Shown: positions 1 to 9,247 of the stretch, in pieces
Numbering within the stretch: the stretch's first letter is position 1
How the letters are laid out: each line of letters begins with the position of its first letter
DNA from: Pseudomonas fluorescens
GTDB taxonomy: Bacteria > Pseudomonadota > Gammaproteobacteria > Pseudomonadales > Pseudomonadaceae
Reading direction: 5' to 3'
DNA: 64,000 nt
Assembly (NCBI RefSeq): GCF_018614655.1
Contig: NZ_JAGGOG010000013.1
Coordinates: 186,001 to 250,000, forward strand
Made by a program: the position numbers and the translations under genes
The notes under the pieces: generated by a model
What the model was told of the DNA's origin: nothing
The model's database searches: none
What the model saw: the letters and a program-made list of their open reading frames with translations, nothing else

Positions 1-923
1 GTGCGCTCGGCCTCCAACGCTTCGGTACCCATGAAGTACAACGGAATCTTCTGGTTGTTGACCTCGGTTCGCATGACCTGACTCGAGCCGCTGCGCGACG
101 AGTCAGCCATGGACGATGGCGTTGTAGGGTTTTTTATGCCCATGGACTTGGCAATCGAAACCGCCTCAGCCAGTTCCGCCAGGCGGTTGGTGCGCTCCAT
201 TTTCATCTGCAGGCGCAGTGCTTTGAGCTCATCTTCCAACTGTGCACGCTTGAGGTTGTCACCCTCGAGCAGCTTGGCGATTTTCGACTCTTTGTCGGTG
301 TCGTAGTTGGCGCGAGCGGCGTCGATCTTGCCCTTGAGTTCATTGAGGCGGTTGTTGACGATTACTTTGAGGTCGGCACCGATCTGATTGCGTGCCGAGG
401 CAAGGGCATAGTCCACGAAGCCATTGAGAATCGCCACGCCATCAACGTCTTTGGGGTACTGCAACTCAAGACGCAGATAAGTGCTCAGGGAATCGACCTT
501 TTTCGGGTCGGGCAACACCAGGTTGATGGAATTGCGATTGAACTCTTCAAAACTTTGTTCGAGGGTCTGGCCCGGCTTCTGAAACGGCTTGAACAGTACT
601 TCGTTGGCTTTGAAGAAACCCAGGCGGGCCTCATAGGAGTCCAGCTCAGAACCCACCTTGGCCAACGCGTCCGGCGGTGGCAACTTGTAGACATCGGAGC
701 GGTTGAGTGCATCCAGCTCATTGATCGCTGCCGGGCGTAACACACTGCTGACCTGATACTCCCGTGGCGCCAGGAAGGCATAGCCAACGCCCACAACCCC
801 AGCAAGGACCGTGCAACCAATGATCAGTTTTTTTTGTCGCCAGATGGATTGAAACAGTTCAAACAGGTCAACTTCGTCTGATACAGCTTGAGCGTGGAGC
901 TGGGGAGTTTTATTCAAAATCAT
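1..923 (-). CDS. wzz: Wzz-type polysaccharide chain-length determinant (C-terminus beyond window)
   Basis: Inner-membrane co-polymerase that sets the modal length of O-antigen or a related surface polysaccharide. The frame starts at ATG 923 (MILNKTPQLHAQ) with AGGA about 7 bases upstream and stays open to base 1, so 307 codons are visible. The N-terminus has the family's short cytoplasmic stretch (VDLFELFQSIWRQKK), then a membrane helix at about residues 36-55. A long periplasmic region follows, with a coiled-coil-like stretch near residues 190-260 rich in Glu, Lys and Leu. A second C-terminal membrane segment is expected but lies outside. The family call is firm. The polysaccharide it serves cannot be told from this window. 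Confidence 0.85.
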   Translation of the reverse strand, partial: MILNKTPQLHAQAVSDEVDLFELFQSIWRQKKLIIGCTVLAGVVGVGYAFLAPREYQVSSVLRPAAINELDALNRSDVYKLPPPDALAKVGSELDSYEARLGFFKANEVLFKPFQKPGQTLEQSFEEFNRNSINLVLPDPKKVDSLSTYLRLELQYPKDVDGVAILNGFVDYALASARNQIGADLKVIVNNRLNELKGKIDAARANYDTDKESKIAKLLEGDNLKRAQLEDELKALRLQMKMERTNRLAELAEAVSIAKSMGIKNPTTPSSMADSSRSGSSQVMRTEVNNQKIPLYFMGTEALEAER

Positions 924-1050
924 TGCATCCTGGAAAGTTGATGCTCAACGCCTGGAAAGCAGCGCCAACTTGAGTAAATGATCAAAAAACAGGGACAACG
1001 CCCTGAGCATCGAACATGCGCGATCTACTGATGGCTATCAGACCACTCAG

Positions 1051-1164
1051 TCACCAGAAAAATCCCACGCGCTGCAGATTGTTTTCACGATCAGGTCCGA
1101 CAATAGTCGTACCGCCTGTACGAGCGTAGACGAAGATCTGTGGCGCATTATCCCTACGCCATGT
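1051..1164 (-). pseudogene. Possible C-terminal remnant of an outer-membrane or surface protein
   Basis: In the 378-base gap between wzz and the next gene, the minus strand reads about 37 protein-like codons, from TWRRDNAPQIFVYARTGG to QRVGFFW, followed by TGA at 1053-1051. Codon choice looks coding, and the aromatic ending resembles the last strand of an outer-membrane barrel. No start or RBS is seen, and upstream sequence is occupied by a gene on the other strand. It could be a decayed neighbour of wzz or chance. The rest of the gap holds the wzz RBS and nothing else recognised. Confidence 0.25.
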
Positions 1165-1301
1165 CAAAAGTAAGTTAAATACCTGCCAGCAAAGAGAAAA
1201 AACATAGGAATATGCTCAAAACGGGAAGCTTCGCACAAAATCGTTTTAGCGAGCCTGAATCAGCACTGAACAACACGACACGCTTATCAAAAGGATTTTG
1301 T

Positions 1302-1730
1302 ATGCCATCGGTATCAACCCACGAAGAAATCTGCGCCAGCGAGCATGACCGGCAGCGGCTCCAAGGGGCCTGGGTACAAACCGCACTGGAGGACAGCGGC
1401 GTGCTCAACCCCGTCGATGAACACAGCGCGCCCGGTGCCGTGACCACCATCAGCGGTAACCAATTCCAAGTGGTGACACTCACCGGGGAAGTGCTATTGG
1501 CAGGCGCCTTTACGCTGGACGCCACGACAACACCCAAAACGATTGTCTGGGTGGATGCCATTGGGGCTGATGCCGGCAAGCGCCTGTCGGCAAGCTATCG
1601 CCTGGAGGGCGATCACTTCATCTTTATTGCTGCCGACGAAGGCATGCCAAGACCTACTCGATTCAGCACTACCCCAGGGCAAACCATGCGCACCTTCGTG
1701 CGCAAAGCGAGCGTCACGTTGAACACTTGA
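1302..1730 (+). CDS. TIGR03067-like (lipocalin-like) hypothetical protein
   Basis: A 142-residue protein starting MPSVSTHEEIC. ATG 1302 was chosen because AAGGA sits 7 bases upstream; an ATG at 1212 in the same frame lacks an RBS and adds unconvincing sequence. The segment RLQGAWVQTALEDSG followed by beta-strand-like segments (NQFQVVTLTGEVLLAGAFTL; KTIVWVDA; RLSASYRLEGDHFIFI) resembles the TIGR03067 domain, a small lipocalin-like beta-barrel fold whose function is not established. There is no signal peptide. Its 3' end overlaps the convergent methyltransferase gene by 17 bases. The coding call is confident; the domain assignment comes from memory of the pattern. Confidence 0.7.
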   Translation: MPSVSTHEEICASEHDRQRLQGAWVQTALEDSGVLNPVDEHSAPGAVTTISGNQFQVVTLTGEVLLAGAFTLDATTTPKTIVWVDAIGADAGKRLSASYRLEGDHFIFIAADEGMPRPTRFSTTPGQTMRTFVRKASVTLNT

Positions 1731-2526
1731 TCGCCGTCAGGGTGTAGCACAAGGGCAATTGCGCCGGCTGGTGTTCATATTGGTCGTAGAGGTCCTCGCG
1801 ATTGGAATGCGGGTACTCTTTCAGATGATTGACCTGCAGGCCGGCTGCGAGGATGCCGCCCACGATGTCCCCCATCGTATGGACGAACCAATAGGAGGGT
1901 GCCGTAGTGCACGCGGCCTCCCCTTCGTAAACAATGGCCTCCTGCTGTATGAACGGCTCACGCTGAAAATACGAACTGACAGGCAGCATCGGATTGACTG
2001 CCTGGGGGTCAAACATCTCTAGGTACGGGTGAGTTTCATAAATCACCAGAGTGCCGCCAGGCTTGAGCGTACGGGCGACATGGGCCATGAACAAGCCGAT
2101 GTCCGGCATCCAGTTGAGTACGCCGATGGTGATCAAGGCGAGATCAAACCGGCTATGCAATTCTTCGGGCAATTGATGGATATCGGCTTCGATGAATTCC
2201 GGGCTGTGGGGCGACCCCTGTGCCAATTCACGAGCCTGCTGCACAAAGGCCTCGGATTGATCCACCCCCACGACCGCTATAGCTCCAAGACCGAACAGCG
2301 ACAAGCTTTCACGACCATTGTTGCAGCCCAGTTGCACCACGTCCTTGCCCTTGACGCCGACGTCAAGCAACAAGGCGGTGAGCGTCGGGTCAAGCCGGGA
2401 GAAGCCGGCACTGCCAACCGAGTCGAGCAATGCTTGCCAATTGGCGGTGCCTTTATGATATTTGGCGGATTCGTTCCAGGCGTCCTTGTTGCTGGATATC
2501 GCCTGCTTGGCTGACAACCTGTCCAT
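1714..2526 (-). CDS. Class I SAM-dependent methyltransferase
   Basis: A 270-residue cytosolic protein. Motif I is VVQLGCNNGRES at about residues 63-74, followed by an acidic SAM-ribose contact (VVGVDQS) and a motif II-like FDLALITIGVLNW near residue 130. After LKPGGTLVIYETHPYLEMF comes a methyltransf_11/25-type C-terminal half. The N-terminal KQAISSNKDAWNESAKYHKG is typical of stand-alone small-molecule methyltransferases. The substrate cannot be inferred: no partner gene is adjacent, and the downstream neighbour is convergent with an 17-base overlap. The start at 2526 is the first Met in frame. Confidence 0.85.
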   Translation of the reverse strand: MDRLSAKQAISSNKDAWNESAKYHKGTANWQALLDSVGSAGFSRLDPTLTALLLDVGVKGKDVVQLGCNNGRESLSLFGLGAIAVVGVDQSEAFVQQARELAQGSPHSPEFIEADIHQLPEELHSRFDLALITIGVLNWMPDIGLFMAHVARTLKPGGTLVIYETHPYLEMFDPQAVNPMLPVSSYFQREPFIQQEAIVYEGEAACTTAPSYWFVHTMGDIVGGILAAGLQVNHLKEYPHSNREDLYDQYEHQPAQLPLCYTLTAIKCST

Positions 2527-2985
2527 TGCATCTCCGAGTAGTCATTTACGATATAAAGAGGCTCGCTCTACACCGACAACCTCGCCCTCCTTGAGCCGGT
2601 AAAGCGTCATAACTGCAGGGCGAACGGACAAAAAGTATTCCAGCCCCATGAAATGTTCAACTGCCATCAATGATGGGACCAGAGAAAAGACAGCGGGTAC
2701 TGATTTTTTCGATGCAAGTGCAGTGCTTTTGCAGGTAGTTGACCGAAATTAACCGGTGTCCCGCTGCCGGATGCGCCCCGCTTGCCGCCCTTGCCTTCCT
2801 CGCCATACAACTCACGCCTCACATATGCGACAATGCGCGCCAAATTCCAACATGCACCCCAATTTTCTGCTCAGCGACAGGGTTTCGCGCCTTGATATCG
2901 CTGTTGACGCATGCCCGCCGGCCCAGGTCCAGCAATGGTCCAAACGCTTTCGGCGCTGCTCGCATCCCATTGATAGGTAAAGTAA
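2527..2985. other. Intergenic gap (459 bases) between methyltransferase and ABC-F genes
   Basis: No convincing gene was found. A 41-codon minus-strand frame (2667-2542, MAVEHFMGLEYF...) ends 15 bases before the methyltransferase start but has no RBS. The divergent promoters of the two flanking genes must lie here; no clear -35/-10 pair could be assigned. AGGTAA at 2975-2980 is the likely ribosome-binding site of the TTG-started ABC-F gene. Confidence 0.4.
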
Positions 2986-4575
2986 TTGATCTCCACAGCT
3001 AACATCACCATGCAGTTCGGCGCCAAGCCGCTCTTCGAGAACGTCTCGGTCAAGTTCGGGGCGGGCAACCGGTATGGCCTGATCGGCGCCAACGGTTGCG
3101 GCAAGTCGACCTTCATGAAAATCCTCGGTGGCGATCTGGACCCTTCCGGCGGCCAGGTCATGCTGGAGCCGAACGTGCGCCTGGGTAAACTGCGCCAGGA
3201 CCAGTTCGCCTACGAAGAATTCACCGTGCTCGATACCGTGATCATGGGTCACGAAGAGCTGTGGAAGGTCAAGGCCGAGCGCGACCGCATCTACTCGCTG
3301 CCGGAAATGACCGAAGCCGACGGCATGGCCGTCGCCGAGCTGGAAACCGATTTCGCCGAGATGGACGGCTATACCGCCGAATCCCGTGCCGGTGAACTGC
3401 TGTTGGGCCTGGGTATCGGCATCGAACAGCACAACGGTCCGATGAGCGAAGTATCGCCCGGTTGGAAGCTGCGGGTTCTGCTGGCTCAGGCACTGTTTTC
3501 CGATCCGGAAGTGTTGCTGCTCGACGAACCCACCAACCACCTGGACATCAACACCATCCGCTGGCTGGAAAACATCCTGACCCAGCGTTCGAGCCTGATG
3601 ATCATCATCTCTCACGACCGTCACTTCCTGAACAGCGTCTGCACCCACATGGCCGACCTGGATTACGGCGAACTGCGTCTGTTCCCGGGCAACTACGACG
3701 AATACATGACCGTGGCGACCCAGTCTCGCGAGCAGTTGCTGTCGGACAACGCCAAGAAGAAAGCCCAGATCTCCGAGCTGCAATCCTTTGTCAGCCGCTT
3801 CTCGGCCAACGCCTCGAAAGCCAAGCAGGCCACTTCCCGCGCCAAGGCGATCGACAAGATCCAGCTGGCCGAAGTCAAGCCATCGAGCCGCGTCAGTCCG
3901 TTCATCCGTTTTGACCAGACCAAGAAGCTGCACCGCCAGGCGGTCATCGTCGATCGCATGGCCAAAGGCTTTGACGGCAAGACGCTGTTCAAGGACTTCA
4001 GCTTCCAGGTTGAAGCAGGCGAGCGTGTAGCGATCATCGGCCCGAACGGTATCGGCAAGACCACCTTGCTGCGCACCCTGGTCAACGAACTGAGCCCGGA
4101 CGCCGGTACCATCAAGTGGACCGAAGCGGCCGAACTGGGCTACTACGCCCAGGATCACGCGTCGGACTTCGAAGACGAGTCCAACCTGTTCGACTGGATG
4201 GGCCGCTGGACAAAGGAAGGCGAACAAGTGGTTCGTGGCACTCTGGGCCGGATGCTGTTCTCCAACGACGAGATCCTCAAGTCAGTCAAGGTGATCTCCG
4301 GTGGTGAGCAAGGCCGCATGCTGTTCGGCAAGCTGATCCTGCAAAAACCAAACGTGCTGATCATGGACGAACCGACCAACCACTTGGACATGGAATCCAT
4401 CGAAGCGCTGAACCTGGCGCTGGAAAACTACCCAGGCACGCTGATCTTCGTCAGCCACGACCGTGAGTTCGTATCGTCCCTGGCCACTCGCATCATCGAG
4501 CTGAGCCCAAGTGGCGTGACCGACTTCAGCGGCACCTATGATGATTACCTGCGTAGCCAGGGTGTGGTGTTCTAA
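2986..4575 (+). CDS. ybiT: ABC-F family ATPase, YbiT type
   Basis: A soluble duplicated ABC ATPase of 529 residues without membrane segments, belonging to the translation-associated ABC-F group. First domain: Walker [10 protein letters not shown] (34-42), a degenerate signature SPGWK (156-160) as in E. coli YbiT, and Walker [12 protein letters not shown] (177-187). A charged linker lies at about 240-300 (P-site interaction motif region). Second domain: Walker [10 protein letters not shown] (352-360), signature ISGGEQ (438-443), Walker [11 protein letters not shown] (459-468). The start is TTG 2986: the segment from there ([12 protein letters not shown]) matches the conserved YbiT N-terminus, and AGGTAA lies just upstream. 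Starting at the next ATG would remove the first strand. ABC-F proteins bind the ribosomal E-site; the role of YbiT itself is not settled. Confidence 0.93.
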   Translation: MISTANITMQFGAKPLFENVSVKFGAGNRYGLIGANGCGKSTFMKILGGDLDPSGGQVMLEPNVRLGKLRQDQFAYEEFTVLDTVIMGHEELWKVKAERDRIYSLPEMTEADGMAVAELETDFAEMDGYTAESRAGELLLGLGIGIEQHNGPMSEVSPGWKLRVLLAQALFSDPEVLLLDEPTNHLDINTIRWLENILTQRSSLMIIISHDRHFLNSVCTHMADLDYGELRLFPGNYDEYMTVATQSREQLLSDNAKKKAQISELQSFVSRFSANASKAKQATSRAKAIDKIQLAEVKPSSRVSPFIRFDQTKKLHRQAVIVDRMAKGFDGKTLFKDFSFQVEAGERVAIIGPNGIGKTTLLRTLVNELSPDAGTIKWTEAAELGYYAQDHASDFEDESNLFDWMGRWTKEGEQVVRGTLGRMLFSNDEILKSVKVISGGEQGRMLFGKLILQKPNVLIMDEPTNHLDMESIEALNLALENYPGTLIFVSHDREFVSSLATRIIELSPSGVTDFSGTYDDYLRSQGVVF

Positions 4576-4588
4576 ACACATGAATAGC

Positions 4589-4707
4589 CTGTAGCCGCTG
4601 CCGACGTACGAGGCTGCGATGGGACCGGGGTCGCGCTCGACCGAAGCGGCCCCTTACGGCGGTCCTGCGGACCGCATCGCAGCCTCGTACCTCGGCAGCG
4701 GCTACAG
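4589..4707. repeat. Large intergenic inverted repeat, probably also a terminator
   Basis: Two 33-base arms (4589-4621 and 4675-4707) starting CTGTAGCCGCTGCCGA are complementary with one mismatch and enclose a 53-base GC-rich loop. A related element lies at 54875-54986, so this is a dispersed family rather than a gene-specific site. Its position right after the ABC-F stop fits a transcription-termination role; it has no U-tract. Confidence 0.85.
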
Positions 4708-4766
4708 ATTTCGTGTCCATTAGAAATTAGTTAGCCTGCTTCCTTTTCCCTTCGCCTCACGCCATC

Positions 4767-5984
4767 ATGCGCTCACCGCCCGCCCGCGAACGAGCTCCCA
4801 TGCCCGCACCCCAGCCTGCCACCCCCACCTCACTGTCGATCACCCTGCAGATCGTCTCTATCGTTTTCTACACCTTTATCGCCTTTATCTGCATCGGCCT
4901 GCCCATTGCGGTGATTCCAGGCTATGTGCATGAACAACTGGGATTCAGCGCGGTAGTCGCCGGGATCACCATCGGTTCCCAATACCTGGCCACCCTGCTC
5001 AGCCGGCCCATGGCCGGGCGCATGTCGGACACTGTCGGGACCAAACGCGCGATTGTGCTGGGTTTGAGCGGAATTTTACTGAGCGGCGTGCTGACATTTG
5101 TCGCCACGTTGCTGGAAAGCCTGCCGTTGCTGAGCCTGAGCGTGCTGCTTGCGGCTCGGCTGCTGCTGGGCGTGGCCCAGGGCCTGATCGGCGTCGGGAC
5201 CATCAGTTGGTGCATGGGACAAGTCGGCGTGGAGCACACCGCACGTTCGATTTCCTGGAACGGCATTGCCTCCTATGGCGCCATTGCCATTGGCGCACCA
5301 CTGGGGGTGGTGATGGTTGCCGAATACGGCTACACCAGCCTCGGCATCGCTCTGTCGGTGTTGGCTGGCCTGGGCCTGCTGCTGATCCGTAACAAGCCGT
5401 CCGTGCCGGTGATACGCGGCGAGCGACTACCGTTCCGGGCAGTATTCGGACGCATTGCCCCCTTTGGCGCAAGCCTGTGCCTGGCATCGATTGGCTACGG
5501 CACCCTGACCACCTTTATCACCCTCTACTACCTGAGCCAGGGCTGGACGGGTGCCGCATACTGCCTGACGGTATTTGGTGTTTGCTTCATCCTGTCGCGG
5601 CTGCTGTTTATCTCCAGCATCAGTCGCTTCGGCGGCTTCACGTCCGCGATTGCCTGCATGACCCTTGAAACCCTGGGGCTGATACTGCTGTGGCTGGCGC
5701 CGTCCACCAGCCTGGCGCTGATTGGTGCCGGGCTGACCGGTTTTGGCTTGTCGCTGGTGTATCCGGCACTGGGCGTGGAGGCAATCAAGCAGGTGCCCAA
5801 CAGCAGCCGGGGCGCTGGTTTGAGTGCTTATGCGGTGTTTTTCGACCTGGCCTTGGCGATTGCCGGACCGTTGATGGGGGCCGTGGCGCTGAATCTTGGG
5901 TATTCGTGGATCTTCTTCTGTGCAGCGTTGCTCTCGGTCACAGGCCTGGGCCTGACCCTGCTGCTCAAGCGTCGAACCTACTGA
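4767..5984 (+). CDS. MFS transporter, YfcJ/YhhS family
   Basis: A 405-residue inner-membrane protein of the major facilitator superfamily with about 12 hydrophobic segments. The loop after helix 2 has RPMAGRMSDTVGTKRA, the family's G-x-x-x-D-x-x-G-x-K/R-x signature. The segments SWNGIASYGAIAIGAPLG and FGLSLVYPALGVEAIKQVP closely resemble E. coli YfcJ and YhhS, drug/arabinose-type exporters in the UPF0226 group. The substrate is unknown. The start could be 4767 or the in-frame ATG 4800 (MPAPQPATPTS); neither has a strong RBS, and the first 11 residues are dispensable. The gene runs 7 bases into the convergent hydrolase gene. Confidence 0.88.
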   Translation: MRSPPARERAPMPAPQPATPTSLSITLQIVSIVFYTFIAFICIGLPIAVIPGYVHEQLGFSAVVAGITIGSQYLATLLSRPMAGRMSDTVGTKRAIVLGLSGILLSGVLTFVATLLESLPLLSLSVLLAARLLLGVAQGLIGVGTISWCMGQVGVEHTARSISWNGIASYGAIAIGAPLGVVMVAEYGYTSLGIALSVLAGLGLLLIRNKPSVPVIRGERLPFRAVFGRIAPFGASLCLASIGYGTLTTFITLYYLSQGWTGAAYCLTVFGVCFILSRLLFISSISRFGGFTSAIACMTLETLGLILLWLAPSTSLALIGAGLTGFGLSLVYPALGVEAIKQVPNSSRGAGLSAYAVFFDLALAIAGPLMGAVALNLGYSWIFFCAALLSVTGLGLTLLLKRRTY

Positions 5985-7015
5985 TCCGCGGTCTGCATGC
6001 CGGCGCGCGTTTCCTGGCCGAGGGTGTGGCTGAAGAAGCGCCCAGCCTCGGAAATCAGGTCACGGTGAATGCCCTCGCGGTCGACACCATCGGCATCGGT
6101 GCACACTGCCGGCATAGCCGCCAGTTGATCGCTATCGCACGGCGCCATGAAGATGAAGTGCCCTGCCCCGGCCAACAGCTTGAAGTCCGGCGGCTCCGGT
6201 AGCTTGCGTGCCAAGGCGGCGGCATTCTTGTCCACCGCGACCAGTTTGTCGCCGTCGCCGCTGTAGAGCAGCACCGGCACATGCACGTCCGCCAGGGTGT
6301 GGCGACCGAACATCAGACTCAAAGGCGCCATCAGCATCAAGGCGTGGATCCGAGGATCAGCCTGGGGCTGCAAGTCATCACGGTCGACAATCAGCTCGCC
6401 CTGGGTAGTACAGGCATCACGGTCTTCCGGGCGTTGCTGGCAATAACGCCGCAACCGGTCCAGATCAGGCTTGGCACCCGCCAGGATCAGCGCTGTTTCA
6501 CCGCCCGCCGAATAGCCAATCACGCCCACCTGATCAACGTTGACGAAAGGTGACAGCATCGGGTCGCCGAGGGTGGCGGTGATCGCTTCGGAAATCTGGA
6601 TCGGCCGACCGTACAAATTGCTCAAGGTACCCAGGCGGCTGTGGTCCTTGTAGTTGTCGCCGGGATGCAGCACCGCCACCACCACAAAGCCCTTGCGCGC
6701 CAGGGAGGTGGCCAGGTCATGCAAGGCCAGCGGCGTACCGGTGTTGCCGTGGGACAGCATCAACATCGGAAAGCGGCCAATGGCGACCCTGGAATCCTCA
6801 GCGGCGGCAATGTGATAAGCACCCACCTGAGTGGAGGACTCGCCGCCGGTTGAAGGATAAAAGGCGATGGCCTTCATCGGCTGCAAATCCAGCGGATCGA
6901 GAAAGCTCATGCGGTGAAAGCCCACACTCCAATGAGGGTGCGGCGCGGGCGCGGCGTGCACTGAAACCACGCCGCCGAGCAACGAAAGAACCAAAACTGC
7001 ACAAAGACGCATCAT
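5978..7015 (-). CDS. Secreted alpha/beta hydrolase (dienelactone-hydrolase-like / PAF-acetylhydrolase-like)
   Basis: A 345-residue exported hydrolase. The start at ATG 7015 (a second ATG follows at once) gives a clean signal peptide, MMRLCAVLVLSLLGGVVSVHA; upstream sequence in the same frame is not protein-like. The nucleophile elbow is GYSAGG (Ser about 169). LLYSGDGDKLV supplies a likely acid region and GAGHFIFM a likely catalytic His. HGNTG near residue 90 is the oxyanion-hole type motif. Layout and SHGNTGTPLALHDLATSLARKGFVVVAV-like content fit the periplasmic predicted-dienelactone-hydrolase family. The substrate is unknown. Convergent with the MFS gene, overlapping by 7 bases. Confidence 0.82.
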   Translation of the reverse strand: MMRLCAVLVLSLLGGVVSVHAAPAPHPHWSVGFHRMSFLDPLDLQPMKAIAFYPSTGGESSTQVGAYHIAAAEDSRVAIGRFPMLMLSHGNTGTPLALHDLATSLARKGFVVVAVLHPGDNYKDHSRLGTLSNLYGRPIQISEAITATLGDPMLSPFVNVDQVGVIGYSAGGETALILAGAKPDLDRLRRYCQQRPEDRDACTTQGELIVDRDDLQPQADPRIHALMLMAPLSLMFGRHTLADVHVPVLLYSGDGDKLVAVDKNAAALARKLPEPPDFKLLAGAGHFIFMAPCDSDQLAAMPAVCTDADGVDREGIHRDLISEAGRFFSHTLGQETRAGMQTADQ

Positions 7016-7129
7016 GGGGATGTCCACCTTTGCTGCGTGACCGCCTGCGTGTCTGTTGAAATCCCCATGGTTTATGGCACTCGGGCTCGGTGATAAACCC
7101 ATGCGTGCATAACCTGGGCCAAACTGAAG

Positions 7130-7181
7130 ACAAAAAAACTCCGTACTCCGGTCGCCTTCAGGCCACCAGAATACAGAGTTT
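7130..7181 (-). terminator. Intrinsic terminator of azoR
   Basis: Read on the minus strand, a stem of about 21 base pairs, including G-U pairs and one mismatch (7181-7136), closes on a UGAA tetraloop. A run of seven U follows (7138-7132). It lies about 50 bases beyond the azoR stop and is oriented for it. Confidence 0.85.
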
Positions 7182-7232
7182 AGGCGCCTCGAATCAGATT
7201 GATATCGAGGTGCGATGAACTTTACACAAGCC

Positions 7233-7844
7233 TTACGCAGCGGCGAACAATTGCTCGCTGATTTGCACGTTGGCATCGCTCATGGCTTTGCTGCGCAACT
7301 CTTCACCGTAGGCCAGGCCATGGGCGCGGACGAATTCGATGTCGGTGATGCCGAGGAAGCCCAGCAGCACTTTCAGGTAGTCTTCATGCGCCACGCCAGT
7401 GGCTTGGCCAGCGTGCAAACCGCCGGAGGTGGAGACCACAATCACCTTCTTGTTGCCACACAAGCCTTCAGGGCCGGCTTCGGTATAACGGAAGGTCTGG
7501 CCGGCCACCGCGATGCGGTCGATCCAGGCTTTGAGCTGGGTCGGAATGGTGAAGTTATACATCGGTGCAGCCAGGACCACAGCGTCGGCGGCGAGGAATT
7601 CGGCCAAGGTCCGCGCGCTCAGGTCGGCTTCGTGCTTTTGCACGGCATTGCGCAATTCAGCGGCAGTGCCGAGAGCCCCCAGGGTGGCGCCGGAGAAGTG
7701 ATCGATGCCTTCGCTGGCCAAGTCGCGATAAGTGATTTCTACGCCCGGCTCAGCCGCTTGCCAGGCCTTGACAACACCTGCGCTCAACTGACGGGAAGCG
7801 GAGTTATCACCGAGGATGCTGGAATCGATATGCAAGAGTTTCAT
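7233..7844 (-). CDS. azoR: FMN-dependent NADH-azoreductase
   Basis: A 203-residue flavodoxin-fold oxidoreductase that reduces azo compounds and quinones with NAD(P)H. The start [21 protein letters not shown] at 7844 is the canonical AzoR N-terminus; GGAG lies 8 bases upstream. Motifs include the FMN-phosphate loop [11 protein letters not shown], the isoalloxazine contact [18 protein letters not shown] at about residues 94-111, and STSGGLHAG near 140. Length matches the family (about 200). It is divergent from a LysR regulator, a common arrangement for azoR genes in Pseudomonas that suggests induction by quinone-like or aromatic compounds. That regulatory link is inferred from position only. 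Confidence 0.93.
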   Translation of the reverse strand: MKLLHIDSSILGDNSASRQLSAGVVKAWQAAEPGVEITYRDLASEGIDHFSGATLGALGTAAELRNAVQKHEADLSARTLAEFLAADAVVLAAPMYNFTIPTQLKAWIDRIAVAGQTFRYTEAGPEGLCGNKKVIVVSTSGGLHAGQATGVAHEDYLKVLLGFLGITDIEFVRAHGLAYGEELRSKAMSDANVQISEQLFAAA

Positions 7845-7970
7845 GGGGGATCTCCAAGTGAGGATCGCCACCGGGCGATCAATTGGCGATAATCCTACAG
7901 ATGAAACCAATAGCTGATTAGTCGGATAAAATGCGATAGTTCGTTCCACTGACAGGACAATAGGCCGATC
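7845..7970. promoter_or_regulatory. Divergent azoR / LysR control region
   Basis: The 126-base region between the two divergent starts must hold both promoters and the LysR-protein binding site(s). It is AT-rich around 7888-7945. No single T-N11-A palindrome stood out clearly enough to name as the operator. Confidence 0.4.
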
Positions 7971-8879
7971 ATGCAAGACCTCAATGACCTTTACTATTTC
8001 GCCAAAGTGGTAGAAGCCGGCGGCTTTGCCGCCGCCGGACGGATGCTGGGGATCCCCAAGTCACGGCTGTCCCGGCGTATTGCAGAGCTGGAAGAACGTC
8101 TTGGCGCACGCCTGCTACAACGCACCACCCGACAATTGACCCTGACCGCCGTTGGCGAACGTTACCTGCGCCATTGCCAGGCGATGCTGCTGGAAGCCGA
8201 GATGGCCGATGAAGCCGTTGCCAGCATGTCCAGCCAACCACGGGGGCGCTTGCGGGTGAGCTGCCCGGTGGCCCTGGCCCACGAGATTATGCCGAGTGTG
8301 GTGGCCGAGTTCCTGGCGACCTATCCGCAGGTACAATTGGAAATGATGCTGGTCAATCGTCGCGTCGACCTGATCGGCGAAGGCGTTGACGTTGCGCTGC
8401 GGGTACGAGAGTTGGGGGACGAAGACCCGCTGTTGGTGACGCGCCGTCTGCGCCAGGCGCAAACCGTGCTGGTCGCCACCCCTGAGTTTGTGCAAAACCA
8501 CCCGGTCCATACCCCCCAGGACCTCAAGCGTCTACCGGTGCTGGGAGCCTTGGCGCCCGATCGAATGGTCCACCTGCGCATGCTTGGCCCCGAGGGCGAG
8601 AGTTGCGACCTTGTGCTGGAAGCGCGCCTGGGGATAGACGATTTCGTCGTGCGCAGAACCAGTGCCCTCGCCGGCTTGGGTTGCACGGTACTGCCGATGA
8701 TGTATTGCGAACAGGAACTGCAAAGTGGTCAGCTCGTGCAACTGCTGCCCGAATGGTCGCTGCCGGGCGGCTGGCTGCAAGCGGTCTACCCTCATCGGCG
8801 CGGCGTGTTACCGGCGATACGGGCCTGGATTGACTTCCTGGATAAAGCGTTCAAAGGGTGCGGAGACCGACTGCTATGA
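7971..8879 (+). CDS. LysR family transcriptional regulator
   Basis: A 302-residue regulator. The N-terminal winged helix-turn-helix covers residues 1-60 ([20 protein letters not shown], then [19 protein letters not shown]), with a linker helix to about residue 90 and a periplasmic-binding-like effector domain after that ([17 protein letters not shown] onward). The sequence style is that of the AaeR/DsdC-unrelated LTTR subgroup that commonly sits divergent to quinone- or azo-reductase genes. It probably controls azoR and itself. AGGA is present upstream of ATG 7971. The 3' end overlaps the next gene by 4 bases (ATGA), so that gene is probably co-translated. Confidence 0.92.
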   Translation: MQDLNDLYYFAKVVEAGGFAAAGRMLGIPKSRLSRRIAELEERLGARLLQRTTRQLTLTAVGERYLRHCQAMLLEAEMADEAVASMSSQPRGRLRVSCPVALAHEIMPSVVAEFLATYPQVQLEMMLVNRRVDLIGEGVDVALRVRELGDEDPLLVTRRLRQAQTVLVATPEFVQNHPVHTPQDLKRLPVLGALAPDRMVHLRMLGPEGESCDLVLEARLGIDDFVVRRTSALAGLGCTVLPMMYCEQELQSGQLVQLLPEWSLPGGWLQAVYPHRRGVLPAIRAWIDFLDKAFKGCGDRLL

Positions 8880-9247
8880 GCATGAAAAAGATGAACGAGG
8901 AGGATGTCGCCCGCTTTTGCCTGGGCTTGCCCGGTGCACGGGAGGACTACAAATGGGGTGGTGTCCGAGTATTCTCGATTGCCACAAACAAGATGTTTGC
9001 CTTGCAGAACCTGCGGGGCGAGTCCCTCGCGTTCAAGGTCGACAAGGAACTGTTCCTGGGACATGTGGATCGCCCCGGCATTCATCCGGCGCCTTATCTG
9101 GCACGTGCGCAGTGGATCATCATGAATACGCCCTACCCGCTGGGCGCCGAGGAGCTGCGCGGCCTGTTGCAGCGCTCTCACCAACTGGTGGTGAGCAAAC
9201 TGCCCAAGCGCACGCAGGTCGGCCTGCTCCTAGAACAACGACAGTAG
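8876..9247 (+). CDS. MmcQ/YjbR family DNA-binding-like protein
   Basis: A 123-residue protein with the MmcQ/YjbR fold pattern: N-terminal MNEEDVARFCLGLPGAREDYKWG, then VFSIATNKMFAL, SLAFKVDKEL and a C-terminal helix ELRGLLQRSHQLVVSKLPKR. The family has a CyaY-like fold and is called DNA-binding on structural grounds; its function is not established. The start at ATG 8876 overlaps the LysR stop (ATGA). Two further in-frame ATGs (8882, 8891) are possible. It converges on the DUF1294 gene with an 18-base overlap. Confidence 0.85.
   Translation: MSMKKMNEEDVARFCLGLPGAREDYKWGGVRVFSIATNKMFALQNLRGESLAFKVDKELFLGHVDRPGIHPAPYLARAQWIIMNTPYPLGAEELRGLLQRSHQLVVSKLPKRTQVGLLLEQRQ

Noticed and set aside
2542..2667. 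41-codon minus-strand frame (MAVEHFMGLEYF...) just upstream of the methyltransferase
   Set aside because: No Shine-Dalgarno sequence and mixed codon choice; possible but unsupported.
2812..4227. 471-codon open frame on the minus strand opposite the ABC-F gene
   Set aside because: Antisense shadow with repeated GVQ/VRADD-like composition; it would also run through the ABC-F start region.
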